A DNA stretch of 64,000 nt from Streptomyces sp. Alt3 (GCF_030719215.1 NZ_CP120983.1:6634001-6698000), one strand, 5' to 3'; numbered from the stretch's first letter, positions 53,805 through 63,019 are shown. Program-made: numbers and translations. The notes: generated from the sequence alone by a model not told the origin.

Positions 53805-54314
53805 TTAGTTGGCGAGCCGGCGCAGCGCGGCGACGGCTCGGTCGGTGATTTCCTCAGGGGTGCCGGACACGTCCACGGAGACTCCCGCTTCGTCCTCCTG
53901 CAGGGGCTGCAGGGTCGCGAACTGGGAGTCGAGGAGCGCGGTCGGCATGAAGTGGCCCTTGCGGTCCGCCATGCGGCGTTCGATGAGGGACCGGTCGCCG
54001 GTCAGATGCAGGAAGAGGGCACCGGGGGCCTCGGCCCGCAGCCGGTCGCGGTAGGCGCGCTTGAGCGCCGAGCTGCTGACGACGCCGCCGAGCCCCGCCC
54101 GGCCGTGTGCCCACCGCCCGATCGCGTCCAGCCACGGCCAGCGGTCGTCGTCGTCCAGCGGGGTGCCCGCGGACATCTTGGCGATGTTGGCCGGCGGGTG
54201 GAAGTCGTCGCCCTCGGCGTAGGGGACGCCCAGGGCGTCGGCGAGCAGGGGGCCGATCGTGGTCTTGCCGGTCCCTGCTACGCCCATCACCACGACGACG
54301 TGGGGGGTGCTCAT
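53805..54314 (-). CDS. gntK: Gluconokinase
   Basis: The 169-residue protein has Walker A GVAGTGKTT (11-19), EGDDFHPPANIAKMSAGTPLDDDDRWPWL (the gluconate-kinase signature), SSSALKRAYRDRLR and RKGHFMPTALLDSQF. It phosphorylates gluconate to 6-phosphogluconate for the pentose phosphate pathway. ATG 54314 matches the family start (MSTPHVVVVMGVAG); the ATG at 54353 would add 13 atypical residues. It forms an operon with the permease. Confidence 0.96.
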   Translation of the reverse strand: MSTPHVVVVMGVAGTGKTTIGPLLADALGVPYAEGDDFHPPANIAKMSAGTPLDDDDRWPWLDAIGRWAHGRAGLGGVVSSSALKRAYRDRLRAEAPGALFLHLTGDRSLIERRMADRKGHFMPTALLDSQFATLQPLQEDEAGVSVDVSGTPEEITDRAVAALRRLAN

Positions 54315-54382
54315 TGCTGCCTCGCTGTCTTCATCGACATCGGTCCGCGACATCGGTCCGTCGCGCTACTGAAACCCATTAC

Positions 54383-54421
54383 GTACGACTTATTCAAGAG
54401 GCTGTGACATAAACGTCGTAC
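54383..54421. promoter_or_regulatory. Inverted GTACGAC sites between gntK and the regulator gene
   Basis: GTACGAC (54383-54389) and GTCGTAC (54415-54421) form an inverted repeat with a 25-base spacer in the 144-base divergent gap. They are candidate half-sites for the FadR-type GntR regulator. Confidence 0.45.
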
Positions 54422-54458
54422 TTTTAGATCCCGAAGGCCGCCCCGTAGGCTTGTGGGC

Positions 54459-55160
54459 ATGACCACACCTGCCCAGGGCCTCCATACGCATGTGCTGGAC
54501 ACCCTGGGTCTGGAGATCGCCGCGGGGGACTGCGCACCGGGCCTGGTCCTGCGCACGGACGAGCTCGCGCAGCGCTTCGACGTCTCACGCACCGTCGTGC
54601 GCGAGGTGATCCGCGTCCTGGAGTCCATGCACCTCGTCGAGTCACGGCGCCGGGTCGGGGTGACCGTGCGGCCCACCGAGGAGTGGAACGTCTACGACCC
54701 CCAGGTCATCCGGTGGCGGCTCGCCGGCGCCGACCGCCCCCGGCAGCTGCGTTCCCTCACCGTGCTGCGGTCCGCCGTGGAACCCGTCGCCGCGGGTCTC
54801 GCGGCCCGGAACGCCACCGCCGAGCAGTGCGCCGCACTCACCGAGTGCGCCCTCGGAATGGTCGCGACCTCACGCGGCCAGCAGCTGGAGGGATACCTCC
54901 GGCACGACATCGCCTTCCACCGCGTCGTCCTCAACGCCTCGGGCAACGAGATGTTCGCGCGGCTCGGCGACGTCGTCGCCGAGGTCCTCGCCGGCCGCAC
55001 CCACCACCAGGTGATGTTCGAGGACCCGGACCCCGCCGCGGTCACGCTCCACGTCCGGCTCGCCGAAGCCGTCCGCGAGGGGGACGCCGAGGGCGCGGAA
55101 CGGCTCACCAAGGAGATCGCCGTCGGCGCGCTGCACGAACTGGACGTGCTGGCCCCGTGA
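54459..55160 (+). CDS. gntR: FadR-subfamily GntR regulator of gluconate genes
   Basis: The 233-residue protein has a GntR winged helix (LGLEIAAGDCAPGLVLRTDELAQRFDVSRTVVREVIRVLESMHLVESRRRVGVTVRP, about 13-68) and an all-helical FCD domain with metal-binding histidines (HDIAFHRVVLNASGNEMF, HVRLAEAVREGDAE). Divergence from gntK-gntP and the class of regulator point to gluconate-responsive control. The ATG at 54459 gives MTTPAQG; GTG 54453 is in frame. Symbol assigned by context. Confidence 0.85.
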   Translation: MTTPAQGLHTHVLDTLGLEIAAGDCAPGLVLRTDELAQRFDVSRTVVREVIRVLESMHLVESRRRVGVTVRPTEEWNVYDPQVIRWRLAGADRPRQLRSLTVLRSAVEPVAAGLAARNATAEQCAALTECALGMVATSRGQQLEGYLRHDIAFHRVVLNASGNEMFARLGDVVAEVLAGRTHHQVMFEDPDPAAVTLHVRLAEAVREGDAEGAERLTKEIAVGALHELDVLAP

Positions 55161-55235
55161 GCGCCCTCCCGCCCGGGTACGGTGGACGGGATCGATCTTC
55201 GGTACAACGGGGCAGTCGGAATGGGAGACCACGGC

Positions 55236-56321
55236 ATGGCGCAGCAGGTACGAGGGGTCATCGCACCGGGAAAGAACGAGCCCGTGCGGGTGGAGACGAT
55301 CCTGGTGCCGGACCCGGGCCCCGGTGAGGCCGTGGTCAAGATCCAGGCGTGCGGCGTCTGCCACACCGACCTGCACTACAAGCAGGGCGGCATCAACGAC
55401 GACTTCCCGTTCCTGCTCGGTCACGAGGCCGCGGGTGTCGTGGAGTCCGTCGGCGAGGGCGTCACCGACGTCGAGCCCGGCGACTTCGTCGTCCTCAACT
55501 GGCGCGCGGTGTGCGGTCAGTGCCGTGCCTGTCTGCGCGGCCGCCCCTGGTACTGCTTCGACACCCACAACGCGAAGCAGAAGATGACCCTCCTGGACGG
55601 CACGGAGCTCTCCCCGGCGCTCGGCATCGGCGCGTTCGCCGAGAAGACCCTCGTCGCCGCAGGCCAGTGCACCAAGGTCGACCCCGAGGTCTCCCCGGCC
55701 GTCGCGGGTCTGCTCGGCTGCGGAGTCATGGCGGGAATCGGCGCGGCCATCAACACCGGCCAGGTCGGCCGCGGCGACTCGGTCGCCGTCATCGGCTGCG
55801 GCGGCGTCGGCGACGCGGCGATCGCCGGTGCGCGGCTCGCGGGAGCGGCGAAGATCATCGCGGTCGACATCGACGACCGCAAGCTGGAGACGGCGAAGAG
55901 GATGGGCGCCACCCACACCGTCAACTCCCGCTCCGGCGACCCCGTCGAGGCGATCCGCGCGCTCACCGACGGCAACGGCGCCGACGTCGTCATCGAGGCG
56001 GTCGGACGCCCCGAGACGTACAAGCAGGCCTTCTACGCCCGTGACCTGGCAGGCACCGTCGTCCTCGTCGGCGTGCCCACCCCGGAGATGCAGCTCGAAC
56101 TCCCGCTCCTGGACGTGTTCGGACGCGGCGGTTCGCTCAAGTCGTCCTGGTACGGCGACTGCCTCCCCTCGCGCGACTTCCCGATGCTGATCGACCTGCA
56201 CCAGCAGGGACGCCTCGACCTGGGCGCCTTCGTCACCGAGACCATCCAGCTCGACGAGATCGAGCAGGCCTTCGCCCGGATGCACGACGGCGACGTCCTG
56301 CGCTCGGTGGTGATCCTCTGA
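55236..56321 (+). CDS. mscR: S-(hydroxymethyl)mycothiol dehydrogenase
   Basis: The 361-residue class III alcohol dehydrogenase starts MAQQVRGVIAPGKNEPV. It has catalytic zinc residues Cys42 (GVCHTD) and His63 (GHEAAG), a structural zinc site CGQCRACLRGRPWYC, and a Rossmann motif GCGGVGDAAIAGARLAGA. Sequence and length match mycothiol-dependent formaldehyde dehydrogenase/nitrosothiol reductase. It oxidises the formaldehyde-mycothiol adduct with NAD. ATG 55236 fits the family; an upstream in-frame ATG (55221) sits over GGGAG. Its stop overlaps the start of the MBL gene by one base. Confidence 0.94.
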   Translation: MAQQVRGVIAPGKNEPVRVETILVPDPGPGEAVVKIQACGVCHTDLHYKQGGINDDFPFLLGHEAAGVVESVGEGVTDVEPGDFVVLNWRAVCGQCRACLRGRPWYCFDTHNAKQKMTLLDGTELSPALGIGAFAEKTLVAAGQCTKVDPEVSPAVAGLLGCGVMAGIGAAINTGQVGRGDSVAVIGCGGVGDAAIAGARLAGAAKIIAVDIDDRKLETAKRMGATHTVNSRSGDPVEAIRALTDGNGADVVIEAVGRPETYKQAFYARDLAGTVVLVGVPTPEMQLELPLLDVFGRGGSLKSSWYGDCLPSRDFPMLIDLHQQGRLDLGAFVTETIQLDEIEQAFARMHDGDVLRSVVIL

Positions 56322-56950
56322 TGGCCGCCCGCATCGACCACCTGGTCACGTCCGGCACCTTCGCCCTCGACGGCGGCGAGTGGGACGTCGACAACAACGT
56401 CTGGATCGTCGGCGACGACACCGAGGCCGTCGTCATCGACGCCGCCCACGACGCCGCCGCGATCGAGGCCGCACTCGGCGGGCGTACGCTGCGCGCGATC
56501 ATCTGCACCCACGCGCACAACGACCACATCGACGCGGCTCCGGCCCTGGCCGACGCGACCGGCGCGCCGATCCTGCTGCACCCGGACGACCTGCCGCTCT
56601 GGCAGCAGACCCACCCGGACCGCGCCCCCGACGGCGAACTCGCCGACGGCCAGGAGCTGGAGGTGGCGGGGACTCGCCTCACGGTGCTGCACACCCCGGG
56701 CCACGCCCCGGGCGCGGTCTGCCTCCACGCCCCCGGGCTGAGCACCGTCTTCACCGGGGACACGCTCTTCCAGGGCGGGCCGGGCGCCACCGGGCGGTCC
56801 TTCTCGCACTTCCCGACGATCATCGACTCGATCAGGGACCGGCTGCTCGCCCTTCCGCCGGAGACCGCCGTCCGCACCGGACACGGCGACTCCACCAGCA
56901 TCGGCGCGGAGGCGCCGCAGCTGCAGGACTGGATCAACCGCGGCCACTGA
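56321..56950 (+). CDS. Metallo-beta-lactamase-fold hydrolase, partner of mscR
   Basis: The 209-residue MBL protein has the metal motif His64-x-His66-x-Asp68-His69 (THAHNDHID), HTPGHAPGAVCL and FTGDTLFQGGPG. It is translationally coupled to mscR (TGATG), as in mycobacteria, where the neighbouring MBL gene is thought to hydrolyse S-formylmycothiol to formate and mycothiol. The fold is the glyoxalase II type. Cytosolic. Confidence 0.92.
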   Translation: MAARIDHLVTSGTFALDGGEWDVDNNVWIVGDDTEAVVIDAAHDAAAIEAALGGRTLRAIICTHAHNDHIDAAPALADATGAPILLHPDDLPLWQQTHPDRAPDGELADGQELEVAGTRLTVLHTPGHAPGAVCLHAPGLSTVFTGDTLFQGGPGATGRSFSHFPTIIDSIRDRLLALPPETAVRTGHGDSTSIGAEAPQLQDWINRGH

Positions 56951-56962
56951 CCGCGGCGGGGA

Positions 56963-57901
56963 TCACCGGTCCGGCCACGCGGAGAGCCGCAGGCCGCTCT
57001 CGAAGCGGCGCGGCACACCCGTGACCGGATCGGTGAACTCCAGTACTTTCGCGAGCAGTTGCAGTGGGCGCCCGAAGTCCTCGCGCTCCGGGTCCGGCTC
57101 CACCACGGGATAGACCGGATCGTCCACCAACGGCAGCCCCAGCGCGTTCATGTGGACCCGCAGCTGATGGGTGCGGCCGGTCGCGGGCAGCAGCCGGTAG
57201 TGGCCGAGAGCGCCCCGGTGCTCCAGTAGTTCGATCCGGCTCTCGCTGTTCACCGTCCCCGGCTCCTCGCGCGCGGCGATGACCCCACGCTCCTTGACGA
57301 TCCGGCTCCTAACAGTCCTGGGCAGCACGAGCTCCGGATCGTACGCGGCGACCCCCTCGTACTCCTTGCGCACCAGCCGGTCCCGGAACAGCGTCTGGTA
57401 CGCCCCGCGGTCCCCGGCCCGTACGACGCAGAGCACCAGGCCCGCCGTCAGCCGGTCCAGTCGGTGCGCGGGCTGCAGTCCGGGCAGCCCCAGGGTGTCA
57501 CGCAGCCGGGCGACCAGGGTCTCGGTGATGTGCCGGCCGCGCGGGGTGGTGGCCAGGAAGTGCGGCTTGTCCGCGACCACCAGGCGTTCGTCGCGGTGGA
57601 CGATGCCGACGGGGAAGGGCACCGGCTCCTCGGGGGCGAAGTCGCGGTGGAACCAGAGGTGACGCCCGGCGGTGTACGGCTCGTCGGGGCGCACGGCGCA
57701 GCCGTCCGCCCCGACGAACCGGCCCTCGGCCAGCATGGCGTCCACCCGCACGGTGCCGATCGCGCCCGCGAACCGGTCCAGCAGGTGGTCCCGGACGGTG
57801 GGCCAGGCCCCGGCCGGGTCCGCGGGCAGCCGCACCCGCACCGGGTCGACGCCCGCGCGCTGGGGGAGCGGGGCGGCCGGGGGCTTCGCCCGTCCTCTCA
57901 T
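56963..57901 (-). CDS. RluA-type RNA pseudouridine synthase
   Basis: The 312-residue protein has the catalytic motif PAHRLDRLTAGLVL (Asp in HRLDR), IVHRDERLVVADKPHFLATTP, and a C-terminal TGRTHQLRVHMNALGLPLVDDPVYP, all RluA/RsuA features. An N-terminal segment (VRVDAML.EGRFV) is a reduced S4-like region. It isomerises uridine to pseudouridine in rRNA or tRNA; the target site is not evident. ATG 57901 gives MRGRAKPPAA; the frame stays open upstream without a better start. Confidence 0.92.
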   Translation of the reverse strand: MRGRAKPPAAPLPQRAGVDPVRVRLPADPAGAWPTVRDHLLDRFAGAIGTVRVDAMLAEGRFVGADGCAVRPDEPYTAGRHLWFHRDFAPEEPVPFPVGIVHRDERLVVADKPHFLATTPRGRHITETLVARLRDTLGLPGLQPAHRLDRLTAGLVLCVVRAGDRGAYQTLFRDRLVRKEYEGVAAYDPELVLPRTVRSRIVKERGVIAAREEPGTVNSESRIELLEHRGALGHYRLLPATGRTHQLRVHMNALGLPLVDDPVYPVVEPDPEREDFGRPLQLLAKVLEFTDPVTGVPRRFESGLRLSAWPDR

Positions 57902-58125
57902 CGCATGGGTCCTTGTCGCCGGAGGGCCCGGAACGGACGGGCCGGGTCCCTCCATCATCCCATCGCGAGAACCTCCAGCAGTCGCTCGTGCCCCGTGGTG
58001 AGCCCGGCGGCCGCCGGCGGCGCGGCTCGGGGTCACCGGCGGCGGACGCCGCGTGTGCCGGATCCGCGTCCGCGGGGGGCGGGAGTTCTTCGCGAGAGGG
58101 GCGGACGTATTGCTCTCCCGATAAA

Positions 58126-58143
58126 ATGTTCGAAATGTCGGAC
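58126..58143 (+). promoter_or_regulatory. GTTCGA-type operator, copy 1
   Basis: ATGTTCGAAATGTCGGAC overlaps a TAAAAT box. Extended by one base, it matches 16 of 19 positions of the minus-strand sequence at 60389-60407 before the GH51 gene. Confidence 0.6.
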
Positions 58144-58217
58144 TTCGTCGAATCGGCCCGACGTCAGGGGTGTCGGCGGGGCGAGTCAAGGGTGCGGACG
58201 AAATCGGCCGCCCCGTA

Positions 58218-58229
58218 GAAAGCGCTTAC
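58218..58229. promoter_or_regulatory. LacI-type operator candidate
   Basis: GAAAGCGCTTAC has the palindromic core AAGCGCTT typical of LacI-family sites in Streptomyces sugar genes. It lies 66 bases before the esterase start. Confidence 0.45.
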
Positions 58230-58295
58230 GGGAGGCGCTATGGTTCCTGCCCGTTGAATCCATTCAGCGTCCGTCCGACACGGAGGAGCCCTTCC

Positions 58296-59354
58296 ATGCG
58301 CCGAGCCGGTACCGCACTGCTGGCCGCCTGCACCGCCGTCGCCGCTCTGACCACCGTCACCGCCACCCCTGCCCGCGCGCAGGCTGACGGACCCCGGGAC
58401 GCCGGCCTCCGGCACTGCGCAGGCACCGCCCCCGTCGTCTGCCACTTCGACGTCACCCCCGGCACCTATCGCGTCCGCGTCCTGCTCGGCGGAGGCCAGG
58501 GCGCCGGTTCCACGTCCGTCACCGCCGAGACCCGCAGGGCCGTGCTCGCCGAGACGCGCAACGCCCCGGGCGAGACGCTGCGACGCGGCTTCACCGTGGA
58601 CGTCCGCGACCCGGAGGGCGAGCCGACCGGGGCCACCGGCAGCCCCGGGCTCGACCTCACGTTCGGCGGCGCGGCCCCGCGGCTCGCCGGCCTGCGGGTG
58701 GAACGCGTCCGCACCCCGCAGATCCTGCTCGCCGGGGACTCCACCGTCTGCGACCAGGCCGGCGAGCCCTACACGGGCTGGGGGCAGCAGCTTCCGCAGT
58801 ACCTCACCGACCGGGTGACGGTCGCCAACCACGCCGACTCGGGGGAGGGCTCGCAGTCCTTCCGGGACAACCCGGCGCTCTTCCCGGCGCTGCGCTCCCG
58901 CATCCGGCACGGGGACCTCGTCCTCGTCCAGCTCGCCCACAACGACAAGCAGACCGACCGGGACACCTACCGGGCCAACCTCACGGCGATGATCGAGGAC
59001 GTGCGCGCCGAGGGAGGCAGACCCGTACTCGTCACCCCGGTCGTGCGCCGCTGGTTCAACGCCGACGGCACGCTCGACAACGGCACCGCGCTGCTCGTCA
59101 ACGGCCTGGGCGTCGACCTGCCCGCCGAGGTCCGTGCCCTCGCCTCCGAGCAGGGCACCGGGCTCGTCGACCTCACGGCCCTGACCAAGGCCCGGGTCGA
59201 GGAACTCGGCCCCGAGGGCTCGAAGGCCCTCTACCTCTACGACGAGAAGCGCGACAACACCCACACCTCGGTGCGGGGTGCCACCGAGTACGCGGCGCTC
59301 GTCCTCGCGGAACTCCGCGACCAGCGGCTGCTCGCCTCCCGCGAGGTCCGGTGA
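58296..59354 (+). CDS. Secreted SGNH esterase, rhamnogalacturonan-acetylesterase-like
   Basis: The 352-residue protein has a signal peptide (cleavage after ARA/QA about residue 30), an N-terminal beta-domain (about 35-145), and an SGNH domain: GDSTVCDQ (nucleophile Ser), NHADSGEGSQSF, VQLAHNDKQ (block III Asn) and DNTHTSVRGATEYA (catalytic Asp/His). The layout matches RGAE-type pectin deacetylases. It should remove acetyl groups from pectin-type glycans outside the cell. GGAGGA nine bases upstream fixes ATG 58296. It is coupled to the GH43 gene by a GTGA overlap. Confidence 0.88.
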   Translation: MRRAGTALLAACTAVAALTTVTATPARAQADGPRDAGLRHCAGTAPVVCHFDVTPGTYRVRVLLGGGQGAGSTSVTAETRRAVLAETRNAPGETLRRGFTVDVRDPEGEPTGATGSPGLDLTFGGAAPRLAGLRVERVRTPQILLAGDSTVCDQAGEPYTGWGQQLPQYLTDRVTVANHADSGEGSQSFRDNPALFPALRSRIRHGDLVLVQLAHNDKQTDRDTYRANLTAMIEDVRAEGGRPVLVTPVVRRWFNADGTLDNGTALLVNGLGVDLPAEVRALASEQGTGLVDLTALTKARVEELGPEGSKALYLYDEKRDNTHTSVRGATEYAALVLAELRDQRLLASREVR

Positions 59355-60307
59355 AACCCGCCCCGCCCGCCGTGGGCCCCTACCGAAACCCGCTGGCCGG
59401 GCAGCGCGCCGATCCCCACATCACCCGGCACACGGACGGCCGTTACTACTTCACGGCGACGGTCCCCGCGTACGACCGGATCGTCCTGCGTTCCTCCCAC
59501 ACCCTGAACGGCCTGGCCACAGCCGAGGAGTCGGTGATCTGGAGCCGGCACGCCACCGGTGACATGGCCGCCCACATCTGGGCGCCGGAACTCCACCGCA
59601 TCGACGGGGCGTGGTACATCCACTTCGCCGCGGCACCCGCCGACGACGTGTGGAAGATACGGATCTGGGTGCTGGAGAACGTGAGCGCCGACCCCCGCCA
59701 CGGCACCTGGACAGAGAAGGGGCGGATCCTCACGGCGTGGGACACGTTCTCGCTCGACGCCCACGCCTTCGCCCACCGGGGCGAGCGTTACCTGGCCTGG
59801 GCTCAGCACGAACCCGGGCTGACGGACAACACGGCGATCTTCCTCTCCCGCATGGCGGACCCCTGGACCCTGACGGGCCCTCAGGTCCGGATCAGCGCCC
59901 CCGAGCACGACTGGGAACGCGTCGGTTTCGCGGTCAACGAAGGCCCCGCGGTCCTCCGGCGCAACGGCCGCGTCTTCATGACGTACTCCGCGAGTGCCAC
60001 GGACGCCAACTACTGCGTGGGCCTGCTCACCGCCGGAGCGGGGAGCGACCTGATGGACCCCGCGTCCTGGGTCAAGTCCCCGCAGCCCGTCTTCACCGGC
60101 AGCGCGGAGACCGGGCAGTACGGCCCGGGCCACAACTGCTTCACCGTCGCCGAGGACGGCCGCACGGACGTGCTGGTGTACCACGCCAGGCCGTACGAGG
60201 AGATCGCCGGCGACCCGCTGGACGACCCCGGCCGCGACACCCGCGTGCAGCCGCTGAGCTGGCGGGCGGACGGCACGCCGGACTTCGGCGTCCCCGTGCG
60301 GTCCTGA
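59351..60307 (+). CDS. GH43-family glycoside hydrolase
   Basis: The 318-residue five-bladed propeller protein has GH43 residues: ADPHITRHTDGRYYFTATVPAYDRI (catalytic base Asp), HIWAPELHRIDGAWYIHFAA, SLDAHAF (pKa-modulating Asp), and VNEGPAVLRRNGRVFMTYS (acid Glu). It probably releases arabinose from arabinan or arabino-oligosaccharides. No signal peptide: it starts MKPAPPAVGPYRNPL, so it is intracellular unless exported otherwise. GTG 59351 overlaps the esterase stop by four bases. Confidence 0.9.
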   Translation: MKPAPPAVGPYRNPLAGQRADPHITRHTDGRYYFTATVPAYDRIVLRSSHTLNGLATAEESVIWSRHATGDMAAHIWAPELHRIDGAWYIHFAAAPADDVWKIRIWVLENVSADPRHGTWTEKGRILTAWDTFSLDAHAFAHRGERYLAWAQHEPGLTDNTAIFLSRMADPWTLTGPQVRISAPEHDWERVGFAVNEGPAVLRRNGRVFMTYSASATDANYCVGLLTAGAGSDLMDPASWVKSPQPVFTGSAETGQYGPGHNCFTVAEDGRTDVLVYHARPYEEIAGDPLDDPGRDTRVQPLSWRADGTPDFGVPVRS

Positions 60308-60338
60308 GGTCCCGTACCGGCCAGTTCCGGCGGAGGCG

Positions 60339-60367
60339 TTGACGCGCTGCCGCGCCCTGCCTATCTT
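60339..60367 (+). promoter_or_regulatory. Promoter of the GH51 gene
   Basis: TTGACG (60339-60344) and TATCTT (60362-60367) are separated by exactly 17 bases, the consensus of the main vegetative sigma factor. The GTTCGA operator pair starts three bases downstream, covering the expected transcription start. Confidence 0.7.
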
Positions 60368-60369
60368 GC

Positions 60370-60407
60370 GTTCGAAGTTCTGGGCAACGTCCGATATCTC
60401 GAACAAT
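60370..60407. promoter_or_regulatory. GTTCGA-type operator pair, copy 2
   Basis: The minus-strand half (60389-60407) reads ATTGTTCGAGATATCGGAC, matching the site at 58126-58143. A weaker plus-strand half, GTTCGAAGTTCTGGG, begins at 60370, giving an inverted pair GTTCGA...TCGAAC across the start of transcription. Confidence 0.6.
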
Positions 60408-60423
60408 GATCCCTGGAGCGTCC

Positions 60424-62974
60424 ATGCCGCACCCGCACCTGTGGACGAGACCGATCGTCCCGGCCATCGCCCTCCTGCTCTGCACGCTGGTGGCCGCACC
60501 CACCCGCGCCGACGACGGCCCGCCCGTGGCGGAGGCGACCGACTACTCCCTGACCGTGCACCCCGACCGCACGGGCCCCGCGATCGGCAAGTCGATGTAC
60601 GGCGTCTTCTACGAGGACATCAACCATGCGGCGGACGGCGGACTGTACGCCGAACTCGTCCAGAACCGCTCCTTCGAGTACGACCGCGCCGACAACGCCG
60701 CGTACTCACCCATGACCGCCTGGAGCGAAGCCGCCGTGGCCGGCGCCACGGGGCGCGCCACGACGGTGGACGACGACCAGCGGCTGGGTGAACGCAACCG
60801 GCGCCATCTGCGCCTCGACCTCGACGGGACCGGAGGGCGGGGCCGGCTTCGGAGTCACCAACTCCGGCTGGAACCAGGGCCTGGCCCTGCGCAGGGGTGA
60901 GCGCTACGACTTCTCCGTCTGGGCCCGCACCGACCGTCCGGCGGGAACCGCGCTGACGGTCGCGGCGACCACGGCGGACGGCACCGCGCTCGCCACGCCC
61001 CTGCGCGTCGACGCACGCGGTGACCGCTGGGCGAAGTACACCGGCACCCTCACCGCCCGCGGCTCGGCGGCCGACGGCCGGCTCACCGTCACGGCGGCGG
61101 GCGGCGGAACCGTACGGCTCGACATGATCTCGCTCTTCCCCCGCGACACCTACAAGGGCCGGCCGAACGGTCTGCGCAAGGACCTCGCGGAGAAGACCGC
61201 CGCGCTGCACCCGGGCTTCCTGCGCTTCCCCGGCGGCTGCCTCGTCAACACCGGGAGCCATGAGGCGTACGAGGCGCCGAACTGGGAGCGCAAGCGTTCC
61301 TACCAGTGGAAGGACACCATCGGCCCGGTCGAGCAGCGACCCGTCAACGCCAACTTCTGGGGCTACAACCAGACCTACGGCCTGGGGTACTACGAGTACT
61401 TCCAGTTCGCCGAGGACATCGGGGCGATGGCCCTCCCGGTCGTACCCGCCCTGGTCACCGGCTGCGGACAGAACAGGGCGACCGACGACCCCGCCCTGCT
61501 GCGACGCCACATCCAGGACACCCTCGACCTGATCGAGTTCGCGAACGGCCCGGCCGGCTCCACCTGGGGTGCCAAGCGCGCCGCGATGGGTCACCCCGCG
61601 CCCTTCGGCCTCACCCACCTCGAGGTCGGCAACGAGGAGAACCTCCCCGACGAGTTCTTCGCCCGCTTCACCGAGTTCCGCGAGGCGATAGAGGCCAGGT
61701 ACCCCGGCATCACCGTGATCAGCAACTCAGGCCCCGACGACAGCGGCACCACCTTCGACCGCGCCTGGCAGCTCAACCGCGACGCGGACGTCGCGATGGT
61801 CGACGAGCACTACTACAACAGCCCGCAGTGGTTCCTGGAGAACAACGCGCGCTACGACACCTACGACCGCCGCGGCCCGAAGGTGTTCCTCGGCGAATAC
61901 GCCTCCCTCGACAACCGCTTCTCCAACGCCCTCGCCGAAGCGGCCTACATGACCGGCCTGGAACGCAACGCCGACGTCGTCGAGCTCGCCTCCTACGCGC
62001 CGCTGTTCGCCGACACGAACGACGCGCAGTGGCGGCCGGACATGATCTGGTTCGACAACGAGAAGTCGTGGGGATCGGCGAACTACGAGGTCCAGAAGCT
62101 CTTCATGAACAACGTGGGGAACCGCGTCGTCCCGAGCACCGCCTCCTCGACGCCCGCCACCACCGCGCCGATCACCGGCGCGGTCGGACTGTCGACCTGG
62201 GCGACCGCGGCGGCCTACGACGATGTCCGCGTGACGGGGGAGGACGGCACCGAGCTGCTGAGCGACGACTTCTCCGCCGGCGACGAGCGGTGGACGAAGG
62301 CCGCGGGGCGCGGCGACTGGGCCGTCCAGGACGGGGCGTACGTCCAGTCCGACGAGAGCGCGGAGAACACCCTGGTCATGGCAGGGGACACCGGCTGGCA
62401 GAACTACGACCTGAAGGTCCGGGCCACCAAGAAGTCGGGGAAGGAGGGCTTCCTCGTCGCCTTCGGGGTCAAGGACACCGGGAACACCTACTGGTGGAAC
62501 CTAGGCGGCTGGGGCAACACCCGCTCCGCCGTGGAGAAGTCGGTGGACGGCGCCAAGCAGACGATGGCCGAGGACACCACGACGATCGAGACGGGGCGCG
62601 CCTACGACGTCCACGTCCAGGTGCGCGGCCGGCAGGTCACCCTCTTCCTCGACGGCGAGCAGTGGGGAACCTTCACCGACGACAAGGCGGCCGAGCCCTT
62701 CCGGCAGGTGGTCACCCGGGACGACGCCACCGGCGACCTCGTCGTCAAGGTCGTGAACGCACAGGCGGCGGACGCCAGGACCCGGATCGACCTGGGGGCG
62801 AAGCCGTCCGCGCGTACCGCCCGGCTGACCACGCTCCAGGCCGCCCCGGAGGCCGTGAACACCGCCGAGGACCGTCAGGTGGCGCCACGTACCTCGACGC
62901 TGCGCGTCGACGGGCCGGTGCTCACCCACACGTTCCCGGCGCACTCCGTGACGTTCCTGCGCATCAGGCAGTAA
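60424..62974 (+). pseudogene. GH51 alpha-L-arabinofuranosidase, frameshifted
   Basis: The signal peptide and N-terminus are read from ATG 60424 (MPHPHLWTRPIVPAIALLL) through YGVFYEDINHAADGGLYAELVQNRSFEY to LRLDLDG near 60828. The rest of the enzyme continues in the next frame from PEGGAGFGVTNSGWNQG to 62974. Dropping one G of GGG at 60826-60828 restores a continuous protein of about 849 residues. Catalytic glutamates lie in EVGNEENLPDEF (codon 61634) and VFLGEYAS (codon 61895). A DUF1080/LamG-like insert follows (about 62220-62720). It is either a mutated gene or a sequencing error. Confidence 0.85.
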
Positions 62975-62991
62975 GCCGGAGAAGAAAAGCG

Positions 62992-63019
62992 AAAACCCCC
63001 AGGGTGACCTGGGGGTTTT
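62992..63019. terminator. Rho-independent terminator
   Basis: AAAACCCCCAGG - GTGA - CCTGGGGGTTTT is a perfect 12-bp stem with a 4-base loop and a T-run on either strand. It serves the arabinan cluster, and possibly the tRNA from the other side. Confidence 0.9.

Larger units (their letters stand above)
57902..58295. promoter_or_regulatory. Control region before the arabinan/pectin cluster
   Basis: These 394 bases hold no credible gene. They contain a TAAAAT -10-like box at 58122-58127, the GTTCGA-type operator at 58126-58143, a LacI-like palindrome at 58218-58229, and GGAGGA at 58282-58287 before the esterase start. The first 150 bases show nothing I can name. Confidence 0.5.
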
